A stretch of 64,000 nt of DNA from CAVRQM01 sp963822705 (GCA_963822705.1 CAWGIX010000005.1:42675-106674); one strand, 5' to 3'. Shown: positions 1 through 8,140, counted from the first letter of the stretch. Translations and numbers: made by a program. The notes: generated by a model from the letters alone, not told the origin.

Positions 1-439
1 CCGCTTGAGCCAGACCGTATAGACGAACACGTAAAAGCCGATCGACACCGCGAGCAGAAAAGCCGCGGCCGGGTTGGTGGCCAGCCACATGGTCAAGACG
101 GACGCAACAGCCAGTGCGACGCCAAACGCAAGCGCATCGGATGCACCGATCCGTCCCTCGGGAATTGGCCGACGCGCGGTCCGGCGCATCATCGCGTCGA
201 TGTCCCGGTCGTACCACATGTTCAGCGCGCCGGCCGCGCCGGCCGCGACGGCAATGCACAGAATAGCGGTCATCGCCAGGATCGGATGTAAGCGGCCCGG
301 TGCCACGAGCAGCCCGACCGCCCCGGTGAATACTACCAGCGTGACTACGCGCGGCTTCAGCAGCGTCAGCCAGTCGCGCGCGGTGGAGGCGCCAGTACAG
401 CGCGCCCGCGGCCGGCATGCCGGGATCGCTCATGGCCAT
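1..439 (-). CDS. ctaB: Protoheme IX farnesyltransferase (heme O synthase), N-terminal part
   Basis: Transfers a farnesyl group to protoheme IX to make heme O, the precursor of the heme a of aa3 oxidases; a polytopic inner-membrane UbiA-type prenyltransferase. The reverse translation from ATG 439 (or 433) gives the family landmarks LLKPRVVTLVVFTG and then ALNMWYDRDIDAMMRRTADR, the Asp-rich prenyl-diphosphate/Mg site (NxxxDxxxD), followed by RPIP. The gene runs off the left edge, so only about 145 residues are visible. It starts 13 bp after the ctaD stop, so ctaC-ctaD-ctaB are very likely co-transcribed. It has no alternative identity that fits the motif. Confidence 0.9.
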   Translation of the reverse strand, partial: MAMSDPGMPAAGALYWRLHRARLADAAEAARSHAGSIHRGGRAARGTGPLTSDPGDDRYSVHCRRGRRGRRAEHVVRPGHRRDDAPDRASANSRGTDRCIRCACVWRRTGCCVRLDHVAGHQPGRGFSARGVDRLLRVRLYGLAQA

Positions 440-452
440 TGTGTGCGGCGCT

Positions 453-2078
453 TCACCTTATGCGGGGCAGTTCCGCAAAGGTGTGGAACGGCGGCGGCGA
501 GGAAACGTTCCACTCCAGCGTCGTCGCACCCTCGCCCCAGTAATTGTCCGCCAGGACCTTCTTTGAGGTGAAAGTCCGATACAGGACATACAGGAAGATC
601 AATACCGATACGCCGCCGATATAGGCGCCGACCGACGCCACCTCGTTCCAGCCGCGAAAAGCCTCAGGGTAATCCACATAGCGGCGCGGCATGCCGGCAA
701 GCCCGAGGAAATGCATCGGGAAGAACGTCAGGTTGACGCCGACGAAGGTCACCCAGAAATGCACCTTGCCCCAGAACTCCGGGTATTCGTGGCCGGACAT
801 CTTGCCGATCCAGTAATAGAAACCGGCAAAGATCGAGAACACCGCACCTAGCGACAGCACGTAATGGAAGTGCGCCACGACATAGTAGGTGTTGTGCAGG
901 ATCTGGTCGACGCCGGCACTCGCCAGCACCACGCCGGTGACGCCGCCGATGGTGAACAGGAAAATGAAGCCGATCGCCCACAGCATCGGCGTCTTCAGCT
1001 CGATCGATCCGCCCCACATCGTCGCGATCCAGGAGAAAATCTTGATGCCCGTCGGCACTGCGATGACCATGGTCGCGGCGGTGAAGTAGGCGCGCGTGTC
1101 GACGTCCATGCCGGAGACGAACATGTGGTGCGCCCATACCGCAAAGCCCACCACCCCGATCGCCACCATCGCGTAGGCCATGCCCAGGTAGCCGAAGATC
1201 GGCTTTCTGGAGAACGTCGAGATGACATGGCTGATCATGCCGAAACCCGGCAGAATCATGATGTAGACTTCCGGGTGCCCGAAGAACCAGAACAGGTGCT
1301 GGAACAGCACCGGATCGCCGCCGCCTTGCGGGTCGAAGAACGAGGTGCCGAAATTGCGGTCGGTTATCAGCATGGTCACCGCACCCGCCAGCACCGGAAT
1401 GGCCAGCAGCAGCAGGAAGGCGGTCACCAGAATCGACCAGACGAACAGCGGCATCTTGTGCAGCGTCATGCCCGGCGCGCGCATGTTGAAGATCGTGGTG
1501 ATGAAGTTGATCGCGCCCAGCAGCGAGCTGATGCCGGCCAGGTGCAGCGCGAACAGCGTGTAGTCCATCGACGGGCCGGGGTTGAACTGGGCGTTCGACA
1601 GGGGCGGGTACAGCGTCCAGCCGGAACCGGCGCCGTCGCCGGTGAGCAGGCCCGCCAGGACCAGGAACAGCGCCGGCACCAGCAGCCAGAAACTGATATT
1701 GTTGAGCCGGGGAAACGCCATGTCGGGGGCGCCGATCATGATCGGCACGAACCAGTTGCCGAACCCGCCGATCATCGCCGGCATGACGGTAAAGAAGATC
1801 ATGATCAGGCCGTGCGCCGTGATCACCGCGTTCCACTGCTGGCCGGAGGCAAAGATGTGCATCCCCGGGCTGGCGAGTTCGGTGCGCATGATGATCGACA
1901 GCACGCCGCCGATCAGCCCGCCGCACACGGCGAAGATCAGGTAAAGCGTACCGATATCCTTGTGGTTGGTGCTCATCAGCCATCGCGCGACAAAGCCCGG
2001 GGTGTGCCCGTGCTCATGCCCATGGTCGTGCCCATGATCATGCCCCGGCTGCGCGTCGTCGTGGGTGCTGGCACTCAT
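453..2078 (-). CDS. ctaD: Cytochrome c oxidase subunit I (heme a / a3-CuB)
   Basis: Catalytic subunit of the aa3-type terminal oxidase that reduces O2 and pumps protons. 541 residues with about 12 membrane segments. Visible landmarks: AHGLIMIFFTVMPAMIGGFG (heme a ligand His), FWFFGHPEVYIMILPGFG (CuB ligand His and the cross-linked Tyr), and VVAHFHYVLS (heme a and a3 ligands). The N-terminus is unusual: within the first 26 residues lies a His/Asp/Gly-rich stretch (DHGHDHGHEHGHTPG) before the conserved WLMSTNHKDIGTLY. It sits 31 bp downstream of ctaC and 13 bp upstream of ctaB on the same strand. Start is the ATG at 2078, supported by a GGAG-like sequence upstream. Confidence 0.97.
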   Translation of the reverse strand: MSASTHDDAQPGHDHGHDHGHEHGHTPGFVARWLMSTNHKDIGTLYLIFAVCGGLIGGVLSIIMRTELASPGMHIFASGQQWNAVITAHGLIMIFFTVMPAMIGGFGNWFVPIMIGAPDMAFPRLNNISFWLLVPALFLVLAGLLTGDGAGSGWTLYPPLSNAQFNPGPSMDYTLFALHLAGISSLLGAINFITTIFNMRAPGMTLHKMPLFVWSILVTAFLLLLAIPVLAGAVTMLITDRNFGTSFFDPQGGGDPVLFQHLFWFFGHPEVYIMILPGFGMISHVISTFSRKPIFGYLGMAYAMVAIGVVGFAVWAHHMFVSGMDVDTRAYFTAATMVIAVPTGIKIFSWIATMWGGSIELKTPMLWAIGFIFLFTIGGVTGVVLASAGVDQILHNTYYVVAHFHYVLSLGAVFSIFAGFYYWIGKMSGHEYPEFWGKVHFWVTFVGVNLTFFPMHFLGLAGMPRRYVDYPEAFRGWNEVASVGAYIGGVSVLIFLYVLYRTFTSKKVLADNYWGEGATTLEWNVSSPPPFHTFAELPRIR

Positions 2079-2109
2079 GGCGGTTCTCCTTCGGGCGTTC
2101 GCGCGCGGC

Positions 2110-2967
2110 TCAGGGTGCAGCGTTTGCGGGTGCAGCCTGGGCCAGGGCGACGGTCGGCGTGGCGGGCGAGTTGAACGCGGTCTTGGCCTTGGCGGCCCAG
2201 GCGGCGAAATCCTCCTGCGTCATCGCCTGGACCGAGATCGGCATGAAACTGTGGTTGGTGCCGCAGATCTGGTTGCACTCGCCATAGTAGTGGCCGGGCT
2301 GGTCGATCTTCACCCAGGTCTCGATGGTGCGGCCGGGGATGGCATAGCGCTGCACGCCCAGGCTCGGGATGAAGAAGCTGTGGATCACGTCGCCGCCGGT
2401 AATCAGGATGCGGATCGTCTTGCCGGCCGGCAGCACCAGCGGATTGTCCACGTCGAGCAGCCGCAGCTGCCCGGGTTTCAGATCCTCCTGCGGGATCATC
2501 ACGCTGTTAAAATCGATACCGGCCTGGTCGGGGTAGGTATACTCCCAGTACCATTGGTGTCCGGTCACTTTCAGCGTCATGTCGGGGTTGGTGGCGCGAT
2601 CCTCGTAGTAGATCAGCCGAAAGCTCGGGATCGCGATCACCACCAGGACCAGCACCGGCACCACCGTCCAGGCCACCTCCAACACCGTGTTGTGGCTGGC
2701 CCGGCTCGGTACCGGATGGCGGCGCGCGTCGAAGCGGTAGATGACCACCAGCAACAAGGCCAGTACGAACAATGTGATCAGGGTGATGATCACCAGCAGC
2801 AGGTCGTGCACATGGGCGATCTGCAGTTTCACCGGGCTGTGCGGTGTCTGCATGCCGAGTTGCCAGTTATGCGGCACCTGCGCCAGCGCGGGCCCGGCCC
2901 GGAAACTCGTCGCCATGAGCCCGAGGCTCGTCAGAACAAGGAACAGGCGGCGGACGAATTGCTGCAT
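2110..2967 (-). CDS. ctaC: Cytochrome c oxidase subunit II (CuA)
   Basis: Receives electrons from cytochrome c at the periplasmic CuA centre and passes them to subunit I. 285 residues: signal-like N-terminus (FLVLTSLGLMATSFRAGPALA), two membrane segments around residues 50-115, and a C-terminal cupredoxin domain with the CuA ligands in YGECNQICGTNHSFMP. The acidic/aromatic electron-entry segment is HQWYWEYTYP. I chose ATG 2967 because the reading frame upstream (to 3222) has no family similarity while the residues after 2967 form a signal peptide. First gene of the ctaC-ctaD-ctaB set. Confidence 0.95.
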   Translation of the reverse strand: MQQFVRRLFLVLTSLGLMATSFRAGPALAQVPHNWQLGMQTPHSPVKLQIAHVHDLLLVIITLITLFVLALLLVVIYRFDARRHPVPSRASHNTVLEVAWTVVPVLVLVVIAIPSFRLIYYEDRATNPDMTLKVTGHQWYWEYTYPDQAGIDFNSVMIPQEDLKPGQLRLLDVDNPLVLPAGKTIRILITGGDVIHSFFIPSLGVQRYAIPGRTIETWVKIDQPGHYYGECNQICGTNHSFMPISVQAMTQEDFAAWAAKAKTAFNSPATPTVALAQAAPANAAP

Positions 2968-3065
2968 CGGTGCTCCGGGCCAGCGTGCGGGCGAGACGGC
3001 TCTGCCCGGCCCGCGAACACCAAATGGGCTACAGGAGCCGGCGCGCCAGATCAATAGCGTGCCGG

Positions 3066-3725
3066 TCAGCGGGGGATTTGAATCAGCGTGAACAGGCCGA
3101 ACGGAGGCAAGCTGTGTGAGCGTGCGACGGCGCACTCTTCGGGCGACAGCAGGGCGGCGAGCGGAAAGTCGGGGTGCCATCCCAGCGCGTGCGACGCCGG
3201 CCCCAGCGCCCGCTCCGCCCACCAGCGCGGGCCCCGCTCGGCGGCAAAGTGGTTGGCGAACAGCAGCCAGCCGCCGGGCCGCACCAGCCGCCGCATCTCG
3301 GCCACCAGCCGGCGCGGTTGCGGCACCACCGAGGCCACGAACATGGCCACCGCCACGTCAAAACTGGCGGCCGGGAGGAAGGTCGATTCCGCATCCGCCT
3401 CAAGCAGTCGTTCGACGTTGCGCAACCCCTCCGCCGCCACCCGCTTCTGCGCGCGCGACAGCATCTCCTTGGAAAGGTCGATGCCGGTTATCCGCCACCT
3501 TGGCCCATACAACGGCAGGGCCAAGCCGGTCCCAACCCCGACTTCCAGCACCCGCTCGCCGGGCAGGGCGTTGACCGCGGAAGCGGCGCGCCGCCGCGCC
3601 GGCGCGGAGATCCCGCCGAATACCGCGTCGTAGACGCCGGCCCAGCGCCGATAGGCGGCCCGCACCGCCGTCGCGTCCAAGGCCGTATGCACCTCGGTCT
3701 GCCTGGCCACGGCACTCCTGCCCAA
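3066..3725 (-). CDS. SAM-dependent methyltransferase, PmtA-like phospholipid N-methyltransferase
   Basis: 219 residues, a class I SAM methyltransferase. Motif I is VLEVGVGTGLALPLY, followed by the acidic ITGIDLS and the RLVRPGGWLLFANHF post-motif. The short N-terminal AYRRWAGVYDAVFG and the overall order resemble the Rhodobacter-type phosphatidylethanolamine N-methyltransferase, which makes phosphatidylcholine in many alphaproteobacteria; this substrate assignment is inferred from similarity I can recall, not proven. It lies 98 bp upstream of ctaC on the same strand, but the gap suggests a separate promoter for the oxidase genes. Could also be a ubiquinone-type methyltransferase. Confidence 0.75.
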   Translation of the reverse strand: MGRSAVARQTEVHTALDATAVRAAYRRWAGVYDAVFGGISAPARRRAASAVNALPGERVLEVGVGTGLALPLYGPRWRITGIDLSKEMLSRAQKRVAAEGLRNVERLLEADAESTFLPAASFDVAVAMFVASVVPQPRRLVAEMRRLVRPGGWLLFANHFAAERGPRWWAERALGPASHALGWHPDFPLAALLSPEECAVARSHSLPPFGLFTLIQIPR

Positions 3726-3765
3726 TCAACTCACGCCAGGGTGCGCAGTCCCGCCCGGCTCGCGA

Positions 3766-3972
3766 TCAGTTCGGCGAAAGGTCGACGGCGGCGGCGCGCC
3801 CGTTCTGCTGCTGCTCGACTTCGAACGCCACAGTTTGGCCCTCGTTCAGCGAGCGCAACCCGGCTTTTTGGACGGCGCTGATATGGACGAAAACATCCTT
3901 CCCGCCGCTCTCCGGGGCGATGAAGCCATACCCCTTGGTGGGGTTGAACCATTTCACAGTGCCTTTTGGCAT
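3766..3972 (-). CDS. Cold-shock protein, CspA family
   Basis: 68-residue single-OB-fold nucleic-acid chaperone. RNP1 is KGYGFIAP and RNP2 is DVFVHISAV, preceded by the canonical start GTVKWFNPTKG. Full length for the family. It is monocistronic by appearance, 40 bp from the start of the downstream methyltransferase. A GC-rich inverted segment and purine-rich AGGCGGTTACGATG-like leader precede the ATG. Binds single-stranded RNA/DNA; whether it is cold-induced cannot be read from the sequence. Confidence 0.96.
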   Translation of the reverse strand: MPKGTVKWFNPTKGYGFIAPESGGKDVFVHISAVQKAGLRSLNEGQTVAFEVEQQQNGRAAAVDLSPN

Positions 3973-4124
3973 CGTAACCGCCTCCCGCTAGGGGGCCCGG
4001 ACCGTCCCGAGGCCCTCGATGGGCGCCGGACTCGTTTTTGCGATCCGTTACGCCGCACCGGGCTAACCCTAGGCCGGCACGGCAGCACCCGCAAGCCAGC
4101 CGAAAAGGGTGCGGCCTTGCCGGT

Positions 4125-4610
4125 TCAGGCCGCTTCCTCCTTGCGGTCGCGCACCCGCACATAGGCCACCTGCACGTGCTCCATGCAGTACGGCTTGCCG
4201 GGCATGGTGTCGGCGTCGCAAAACCGGAACGAGCGCGTACCGGGTTCGCCGAGCGGCCAGCAGCAGGCGTGCGAACGGCCCGGCCGCGCTGCCGAGACGG
4301 TGCGAACCAGCGTTGGCAGCGGCATGGCCGGCAGCAATGGCCCGGCCTCGATGGTGCGGACCAGCTCCGGCGCGGGCGGGGCCGACAGCGGCGGCAGGGT
4401 CGGACCGACTACCCGCCGTGGGCCGGACGACCGCGGCCGGCTTGGCCCATCCCTGCGGATCGGCGACGGGCGGGACGGCAGCGACAGCCGGTGCGCCTTG
4501 CCGACAACCGCATTTTTGGAAATGCCCAGCCGGCGGCCGATTTCCGAGGTGGACATTCCCTCGTCCCATAGCGATCGGAGACGTACGATCTGGTCCTCGT
4601 TCCACTCCAT
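4125..4610 (-). CDS. gcrA: GcrA cell-cycle regulator
   Basis: Alphaproteobacterial transcription regulator that acts with sigma-70 polymerase at CcrM-methylated GANTC promoters. 161 residues from ATG 4610: N-terminal helix-turn-helix (MEWNEDQIVRLRSLWDEG, then SEIGRRLGISKNAVVGKAHR), a Pro/Arg/Ala-rich linker, and the conserved C-terminal cysteine block CWPLGEPGTRSFRFCDAD followed by KPYCMEHVQVAY. I preferred 4610 over the frame-open start at 4637 because the family begins directly with M-x-W. Its upstream region carries a GANTC site at 4665 and a cluster of DnaA-box-like sequences (see 4630-4749). Confidence 0.95.
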   Translation of the reverse strand: MEWNEDQIVRLRSLWDEGMSTSEIGRRLGISKNAVVGKAHRLSLPSRPSPIRRDGPSRPRSSGPRRVVGPTLPPLSAPPAPELVRTIEAGPLLPAMPLPTLVRTVSAARPGRSHACCWPLGEPGTRSFRFCDADTMPGKPYCMEHVQVAYVRVRDRKEEAA

Positions 4611-4629
4611 TTCGTGGGTCCTTTTGCTC

Positions 4630-4749
4630 CCATCCACAATATACGGTATAGGAGCGACCCGACGGACTCAATGCGAAGCAAGCGCCCGAACGCAAAAAGT
4701 TGTGGAAAACTTATGCCCTATCCACAAGATATAGAGATCCACAAGATAT
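4630..4749. promoter_or_regulatory. DnaA-box-like cluster upstream of gcrA
   Basis: An AT-rich pocket in an otherwise GC-rich region contains four DnaA-box-like 9-mers: CCATCCACA at 4630, TGTGGAAAA at 4701 (reverse of TTTTCCACA, matching TTWTNCACA), CTATCCACA at 4718, and AGATCCACA at 4735. The last two lie in a 13-bp direct repeat ATCCACAAGATAT (4720-4732 and 4737-4749). A GANTC methylation site (GACTC) is at 4665. Known: DnaA activates gcrA transcription in Caulobacter crescentus. Inference: this is the DnaA-responsive gcrA promoter, though an origin-like role is not excluded. Confidence 0.5.
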
Positions 4750-4894
4750 GGACGCCTTACGGCAGGGACAGCTCGAACGGGCGGCTGCTGCGGCGCCCGC
4801 ACGGGAGCAGCCGGGGCCGCACGAATGCGGCCGCGTGGTCGTGCCTGGACTTCGGGGAGACGGTGACGAGCGGCCGGCCCGTGGGCCGACTACG

Positions 4895-4925
4895 GGGCCG
4901 AAATGCCCCGTCAGCTTTTCGGCCC
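4895..4925 (-). terminator. Hairpin just after tatA
   Basis: Perfect 9-bp inverted repeat GGGCCGAAA (4895-4903) and TTTCGGCCC (4917-4925) with a 13-nt loop, beginning 1 bp after the tatA stop codon. There is no T-tract, so it may be a weak terminator or an mRNA 3-prime stabiliser. A second GC hairpin (GGCCGC/GCGGCC) lies at 4815-4832. Confidence 0.45.
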
Positions 4926-4926
4926 G

Positions 4927-5175
4927 TCAGCTTGGATGGGTAACCCCGGTCGTGCTGCCGACCGTCGGACGCGCGGCATTCGGCGCCGCGATCGAGCCCG
5001 CCGGCTTTTCGGCGCTGGCCTCCATCGAGGCGTCCGTGTCCTCGGCCATGTTTTTCTTGAACGACTTTATGCCTTTGGCAAAGTCGCCCATCAGAGTGCT
5101 CACCTTGCCGCTGCCGAACAACAGCAGCACGACAAGCAGCACGATCATCCAGTGCCAGATGCTGAAACTACCCAC
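4927..5175 (-). CDS. tatA: Sec-independent translocase subunit TatA
   Basis: 82-residue pore-forming component of the twin-arginine translocase. N-terminal membrane helix MGSFSIWHWMIVLLVVLLLF, then the FGSGKVSTLMGDFAKGIKSF amphipathic helix and an acidic/Ala tail. The Phe-Gly hinge and GIKSFKK segment are diagnostic; the leading residues and length favour TatA over TatB. No tatB or tatC is adjacent. The upstream neighbour on the same strand, 110 bp away, is a probable Tat substrate (FAD oxidase with an RR signal), which may be functional pairing or coincidence. Confidence 0.92.
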   Translation of the reverse strand: MGSFSIWHWMIVLLVVLLLFGSGKVSTLMGDFAKGIKSFKKNMAEDTDASMEASAEKPAGSIAAPNAARPTVGSTTGVTHPS

Positions 5176-5285
5176 AAGCGTTCCTCCGCTAGTTAGCGGG
5201 GAAATGGCTCAGCCGGGCGCCCGGCGCAAGATGGATGGGCGTTTGCTTTGCAGCGCTCCGCCGCCCGCCGCCCGCCTTCGCCGTG

Positions 5286-7109
5286 TCAGGTCAGCCTGGT
5301 AAAGCCATCAGCACTCCACTCTTCGGACCCCACGCCGTGATGAACGAAGAAAAGACCGGCAGGGTCGAACGTCTTCTTGACCGATAGCAGCCGTTCATAG
5401 TTCGAACCCCAGTGCGCCTTCTGCCAGTCTTCCTCAAAGAAGCTGGCTTCCGCGACATAGGACCCGGTCTCCGGAGCCAAGTTGCGCAGCTCGCGCGCCG
5501 CCGCTGCGATCTCCGCGGCGTGCCTGCGGGCAACCGGCAGGTCCGGCTGGTCTCCGGGCATGCCCGGGAAGGCCGGCGGCCCCTCCCCTGCGGTTATCGC
5601 CAAGGCGAAAGCATCCTGCACCGACGGATGCACGGCCGTGTCCCGGGCCGCCGCGATCGCCTCGGACGGCGCTCCCGCCAGCCCCTTGTTGAAATGCAGC
5701 GACACCGGCCAGTGCCGGCTACTCGCGAACACACCGTCGCACAGCCGCGCCTGCTGATCCGGCGCCAGCAGCGACTCGGGGAGCCACACCGACGCATAGC
5801 CGTGCAGGAATTGCCCGACCTGCCCGCGATCGCCCGCCCAGAACACGTTGCCCACGGGCGCGCCCGGCCGGTCGTCTGATACCACCGCTCCAGGCACGTT
5901 TCGCAACAGGAACGCGGCGTCCCAGAGATGGCGCGCGGGCGCAGCGAGGATTCTGGGCGGATCGACGACCGCAAAATCCTGCGGCGAGCCGGCAACCCAG
6001 TCGAAGAAGCTCCGCCATATCGACTCGGCCTGAGGCTGATCGAGACCCTGGAAGGTCATCGCCACCGCGAGCACGTTATCCGGTCGAAACGTCGCCGTCT
6101 CCCCCCAATGGGGGTTGAACAGGCGCTCGGCGTAGAAGGCGACGAACCGTGACAGGAGCTGCCGGTAGGCGGCATCCGATCTGGCACGGACGGCGCCGGT
6201 GACGATGCCGAAAAAGTCCGGCAGTTCGTCGGTCCGCAGCGTGGTCCGGGTCACGACCCCGAAACTGCCTCCGCCACCGCCCTTCAGCGCCCAGAACAGG
6301 TCGGGGTTGATGCAGGCATTGGCGATGCGGACCGTGCCGTCGGCGGTGACGATTTCGGCTTCCAGAAGTTTTCCTGCAGCCAGGCCGAAATTCTTGGAAA
6401 AGCTGCCGAACCCGCCGCTCTGGACCAAACCGGCAACGCCCACGGTCACACACCCGCCACCCTGCACGTAGCGTCCGTTTCGCGTCACCACGGCGTCGTA
6501 GACGTCTCTCCAGATCGCGCCCGCCCCCACCGACACGGCGGGTTGGGCAGGCTGGTGCGCGCCGCAGCCCTGGGCGACGAAGCCGTCGTGCAGCACCACG
6601 TCGCGCATCGGCCGCGTCCAGACCAGCAGAGAGTCCGCGGCATTGGAGGTGCCCTGGTAGCTGTGGCCACCGCCCTTGACGACCAGGCGCAAATTGTTCT
6701 CCCGCGCAAAATTCACCGCGGCCACGACATCCTGCGTCTGCCGCGCGGCCACCGCATAGACGCTGGGCGCGGACACCCATGCATCCACCCAACCGCTGGT
6801 CTGGGTGAGGCCGACCTGATCACCCAGGTAGTACGGGTTGCGCAATTCCTTGACGATGTTCCGGCATTCTTGGCTATCGGGCGCGCCCTGGCACGGAGCC
6901 AGCGGCGCCGGCACCTTGATCAGCTGCCCTCCGACCAGCTGGTTGAGTTCCTCCCAGCGCGCCGCTGACGGCCAACCGGGATCACCGGGACGGCGGCGGC
7001 GCGTGGCCAGACCGAGCGCCGGGCCGGCAGCACTTGCCTGACGGCTCGACCCGAGCAGCGGGGCGGCAAGCATCCCCCCGGCACCTTGCAGTAAGCTGCG
7101 TCTGTTCAT
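5286..7109 (-). CDS. Exported FAD-linked oxidase, berberine-bridge (BBE) family
   Basis: 607 residues. N-terminus MNRRSLLQGAGGMLAAPLLG is a twin-arginine-type signal ending near QASA. The PCMH-type FAD-binding domain spans roughly residues 110-280: GGGHSYQG (His-149, candidate 8-alpha histidyl flavin link) and GGGCVTVGVAGLVQSGGFGS (Cys-220, candidate 6-S-cysteinyl link), so the flavin may be bicovalently attached. The C-terminal BBE motif is WGSNYERLLSVKKTFDPAGLF. Such enzymes oxidise carbohydrates or secondary metabolites with O2 and release H2O2; the substrate cannot be inferred. Longer than the usual ~480 residues because of an insert and long N-terminal segment. Folding with flavin before export fits the Tat signal and nearby tatA. 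Confidence 0.88.
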   Translation of the reverse strand: MNRRSLLQGAGGMLAAPLLGSSRQASAAGPALGLATRRRRPGDPGWPSAARWEELNQLVGGQLIKVPAPLAPCQGAPDSQECRNIVKELRNPYYLGDQVGLTQTSGWVDAWVSAPSVYAVAARQTQDVVAAVNFARENNLRLVVKGGGHSYQGTSNAADSLLVWTRPMRDVVLHDGFVAQGCGAHQPAQPAVSVGAGAIWRDVYDAVVTRNGRYVQGGGCVTVGVAGLVQSGGFGSFSKNFGLAAGKLLEAEIVTADGTVRIANACINPDLFWALKGGGGGSFGVVTRTTLRTDELPDFFGIVTGAVRARSDAAYRQLLSRFVAFYAERLFNPHWGETATFRPDNVLAVAMTFQGLDQPQAESIWRSFFDWVAGSPQDFAVVDPPRILAAPARHLWDAAFLLRNVPGAVVSDDRPGAPVGNVFWAGDRGQVGQFLHGYASVWLPESLLAPDQQARLCDGVFASSRHWPVSLHFNKGLAGAPSEAIAAARDTAVHPSVQDAFALAITAGEGPPAFPGMPGDQPDLPVARRHAAEIAAAARELRNLAPETGSYVAEASFFEEDWQKAHWGSNYERLLSVKKTFDPAGLFFVHHGVGSEEWSADGFTRLT

Positions 7110-7195
7110 GGCGGCGCGCCTGCGGAATTTCGGCTCCGGCCCTATTATCGCCGCGCCCGTCCGGCCTCAACGGCGGGCCGCCGCCGCGCGCTCGG

Positions 7196-7732
7196 TCAGC
7201 CGCCGGTGGCGCGCAGGGCCGCCGGGACGGCGTTGCGCGCCAGAACGTCGTGCCCAACGCGCGCCTCGGGCACGATGAACCCGTAGGCCGGGTAGGGGTG
7301 CGCGCCCATGGCGCCGACCGGGGGATACCAGACCCGCACCAGGCTCCAGTCGTTTTCCTCGGAGACATCGATCACCGGCTGGTCGCGCTCCAGCTCGTGC
7401 GGCACCCAGTTGGCCTGGATCACCTCGATTCTGCGCGGGGCCAGCACCCGCGACACCACCGCCACATGCCCCGACGGCAGCCGGTCGATCGCCCGCAAGA
7501 CCAGGATGCTGCCGACCTCCGGTTCATGCACGCGGGCATAGCGGCCGTTTGCTTGCGCCCACCACGAAGCGGCGGCGCCATGCAAATCCACCCCGGTCAG
7601 CGCCCGCGCAAAAGGGGCGCAGGACAGCCCGGGATAACGTGGGTCGCCGCCAAAACGGCTGTTCGTGGCGCCGCACGCGGCCAGCCATGCCGCCGAAAGC
7701 AGCGGCAGGACTCGGCTCTGGCGGACCAACAC
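7196..7732 (-). CDS. CHAP-domain lipoprotein, putative cell-wall amidase
   Basis: About 178 residues from GTG 7732, which has a GAAGG seven nt upstream; starts at 7738 (GTG) and 7771 (TTG) are also open. The N-terminus VLPLLSAAWLAAC ends in a lipobox, predicting a lipid-anchored protein. The body reads as a CHAP (cysteine/histidine amidohydrolase) domain: GLSCAPFARALTG supplies the catalytic Cys, SGHVAVVSRVL the His, and VIQANW the polar residue. Expected role: cutting peptidoglycan peptides or amide bonds. Neighbours give no further clue. It is divergent from the gfa gene across a 370-bp region. Confidence 0.72.
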   Translation of the reverse strand: MLVRQSRVLPLLSAAWLAACGATNSRFGGDPRYPGLSCAPFARALTGVDLHGAAASWWAQANGRYARVHEPEVGSILVLRAIDRLPSGHVAVVSRVLAPRRIEVIQANWVPHELERDQPVIDVSEENDWSLVRVWYPPVGAMGAHPYPAYGFIVPEARVGHDVLARNAVPAALRATGG

Positions 7733-7860
7733 CCTCACGCCTTCGATCGAAGCATGAAACACGGCGGCCAAACAATTGATAAACCGCCCTGCTCAGATTT
7801 TTTTCCACGCGGCCTCGCATCTTAACCTTTGGGCAACAACCTGGTGCGCATTCTGGCGGT

Positions 7861-7954
7861 GAAGTCATGTGGCTTCGGACTCCTCCCTCACCGTCCACTC
7901 GGACGGCACTCGGGCGGCGCGGGCCGTGTCGTGCGGCAGCGCCGCCTTTTTTTT
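7861..7954 (+). ncRNA. Candidate small RNA or structured leader ending in an intrinsic terminator
   Basis: In the 370-bp region between two divergent genes the plus strand shows a CTCCTCCC stretch (7880-7888, able to pair with a Shine-Dalgarno), a perfect hairpin CCGTCC-ACTC-GGACGG (7891-7906), then an 8-bp GC stem and a run of eight T. No plus-strand gene precedes it, so either a stand-alone sRNA or an attenuated leader of the gfa gene at 8141. The 5-prime end is a guess; I could not pick a convincing promoter. Confidence 0.4.
7913..7954 (+). terminator. Rho-independent terminator
   Basis: Stem GGCGGCGC (7913-7920) and GCGCCGCC (7939-7946), 18-nt loop, immediately followed by T8 (7947-7954). 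It is oriented for plus-strand transcription, upstream of the gfa gene. Confidence 0.7.
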
Positions 7955-8140
7955 AACTCCCCCTCCCCTGTCCGCCCCCTCCCCTTGTCCGCCCCGGGAC
8001 CACGCCGATCGGCGCAGACTCGCGCCCGGAAAATTCCGACTGCGAATCAACGAGGCGTCCCCGCCCGTAGCGGGCAATTGCAGTGACAGTGCTGTTCGTC
8101 GTAACCATTCCGACCGCTTGATTTTGAGAAGAGACGCGGC

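Noticed and set aside
453..2174. Long open frames on the strand opposite ctaD and many other genes
   Set aside because: They are rich in Arg/His/Gln/Asp with no motif and mirror codon bias of the true gene; typical antisense frames in very GC-rich DNA.
3060..3080. tRNA-like GATTTGAATC sequence
   Set aside because: It lies inside the 3-prime end of the methyltransferase gene and no cloverleaf, acceptor stem or anticodon arm surrounds it.
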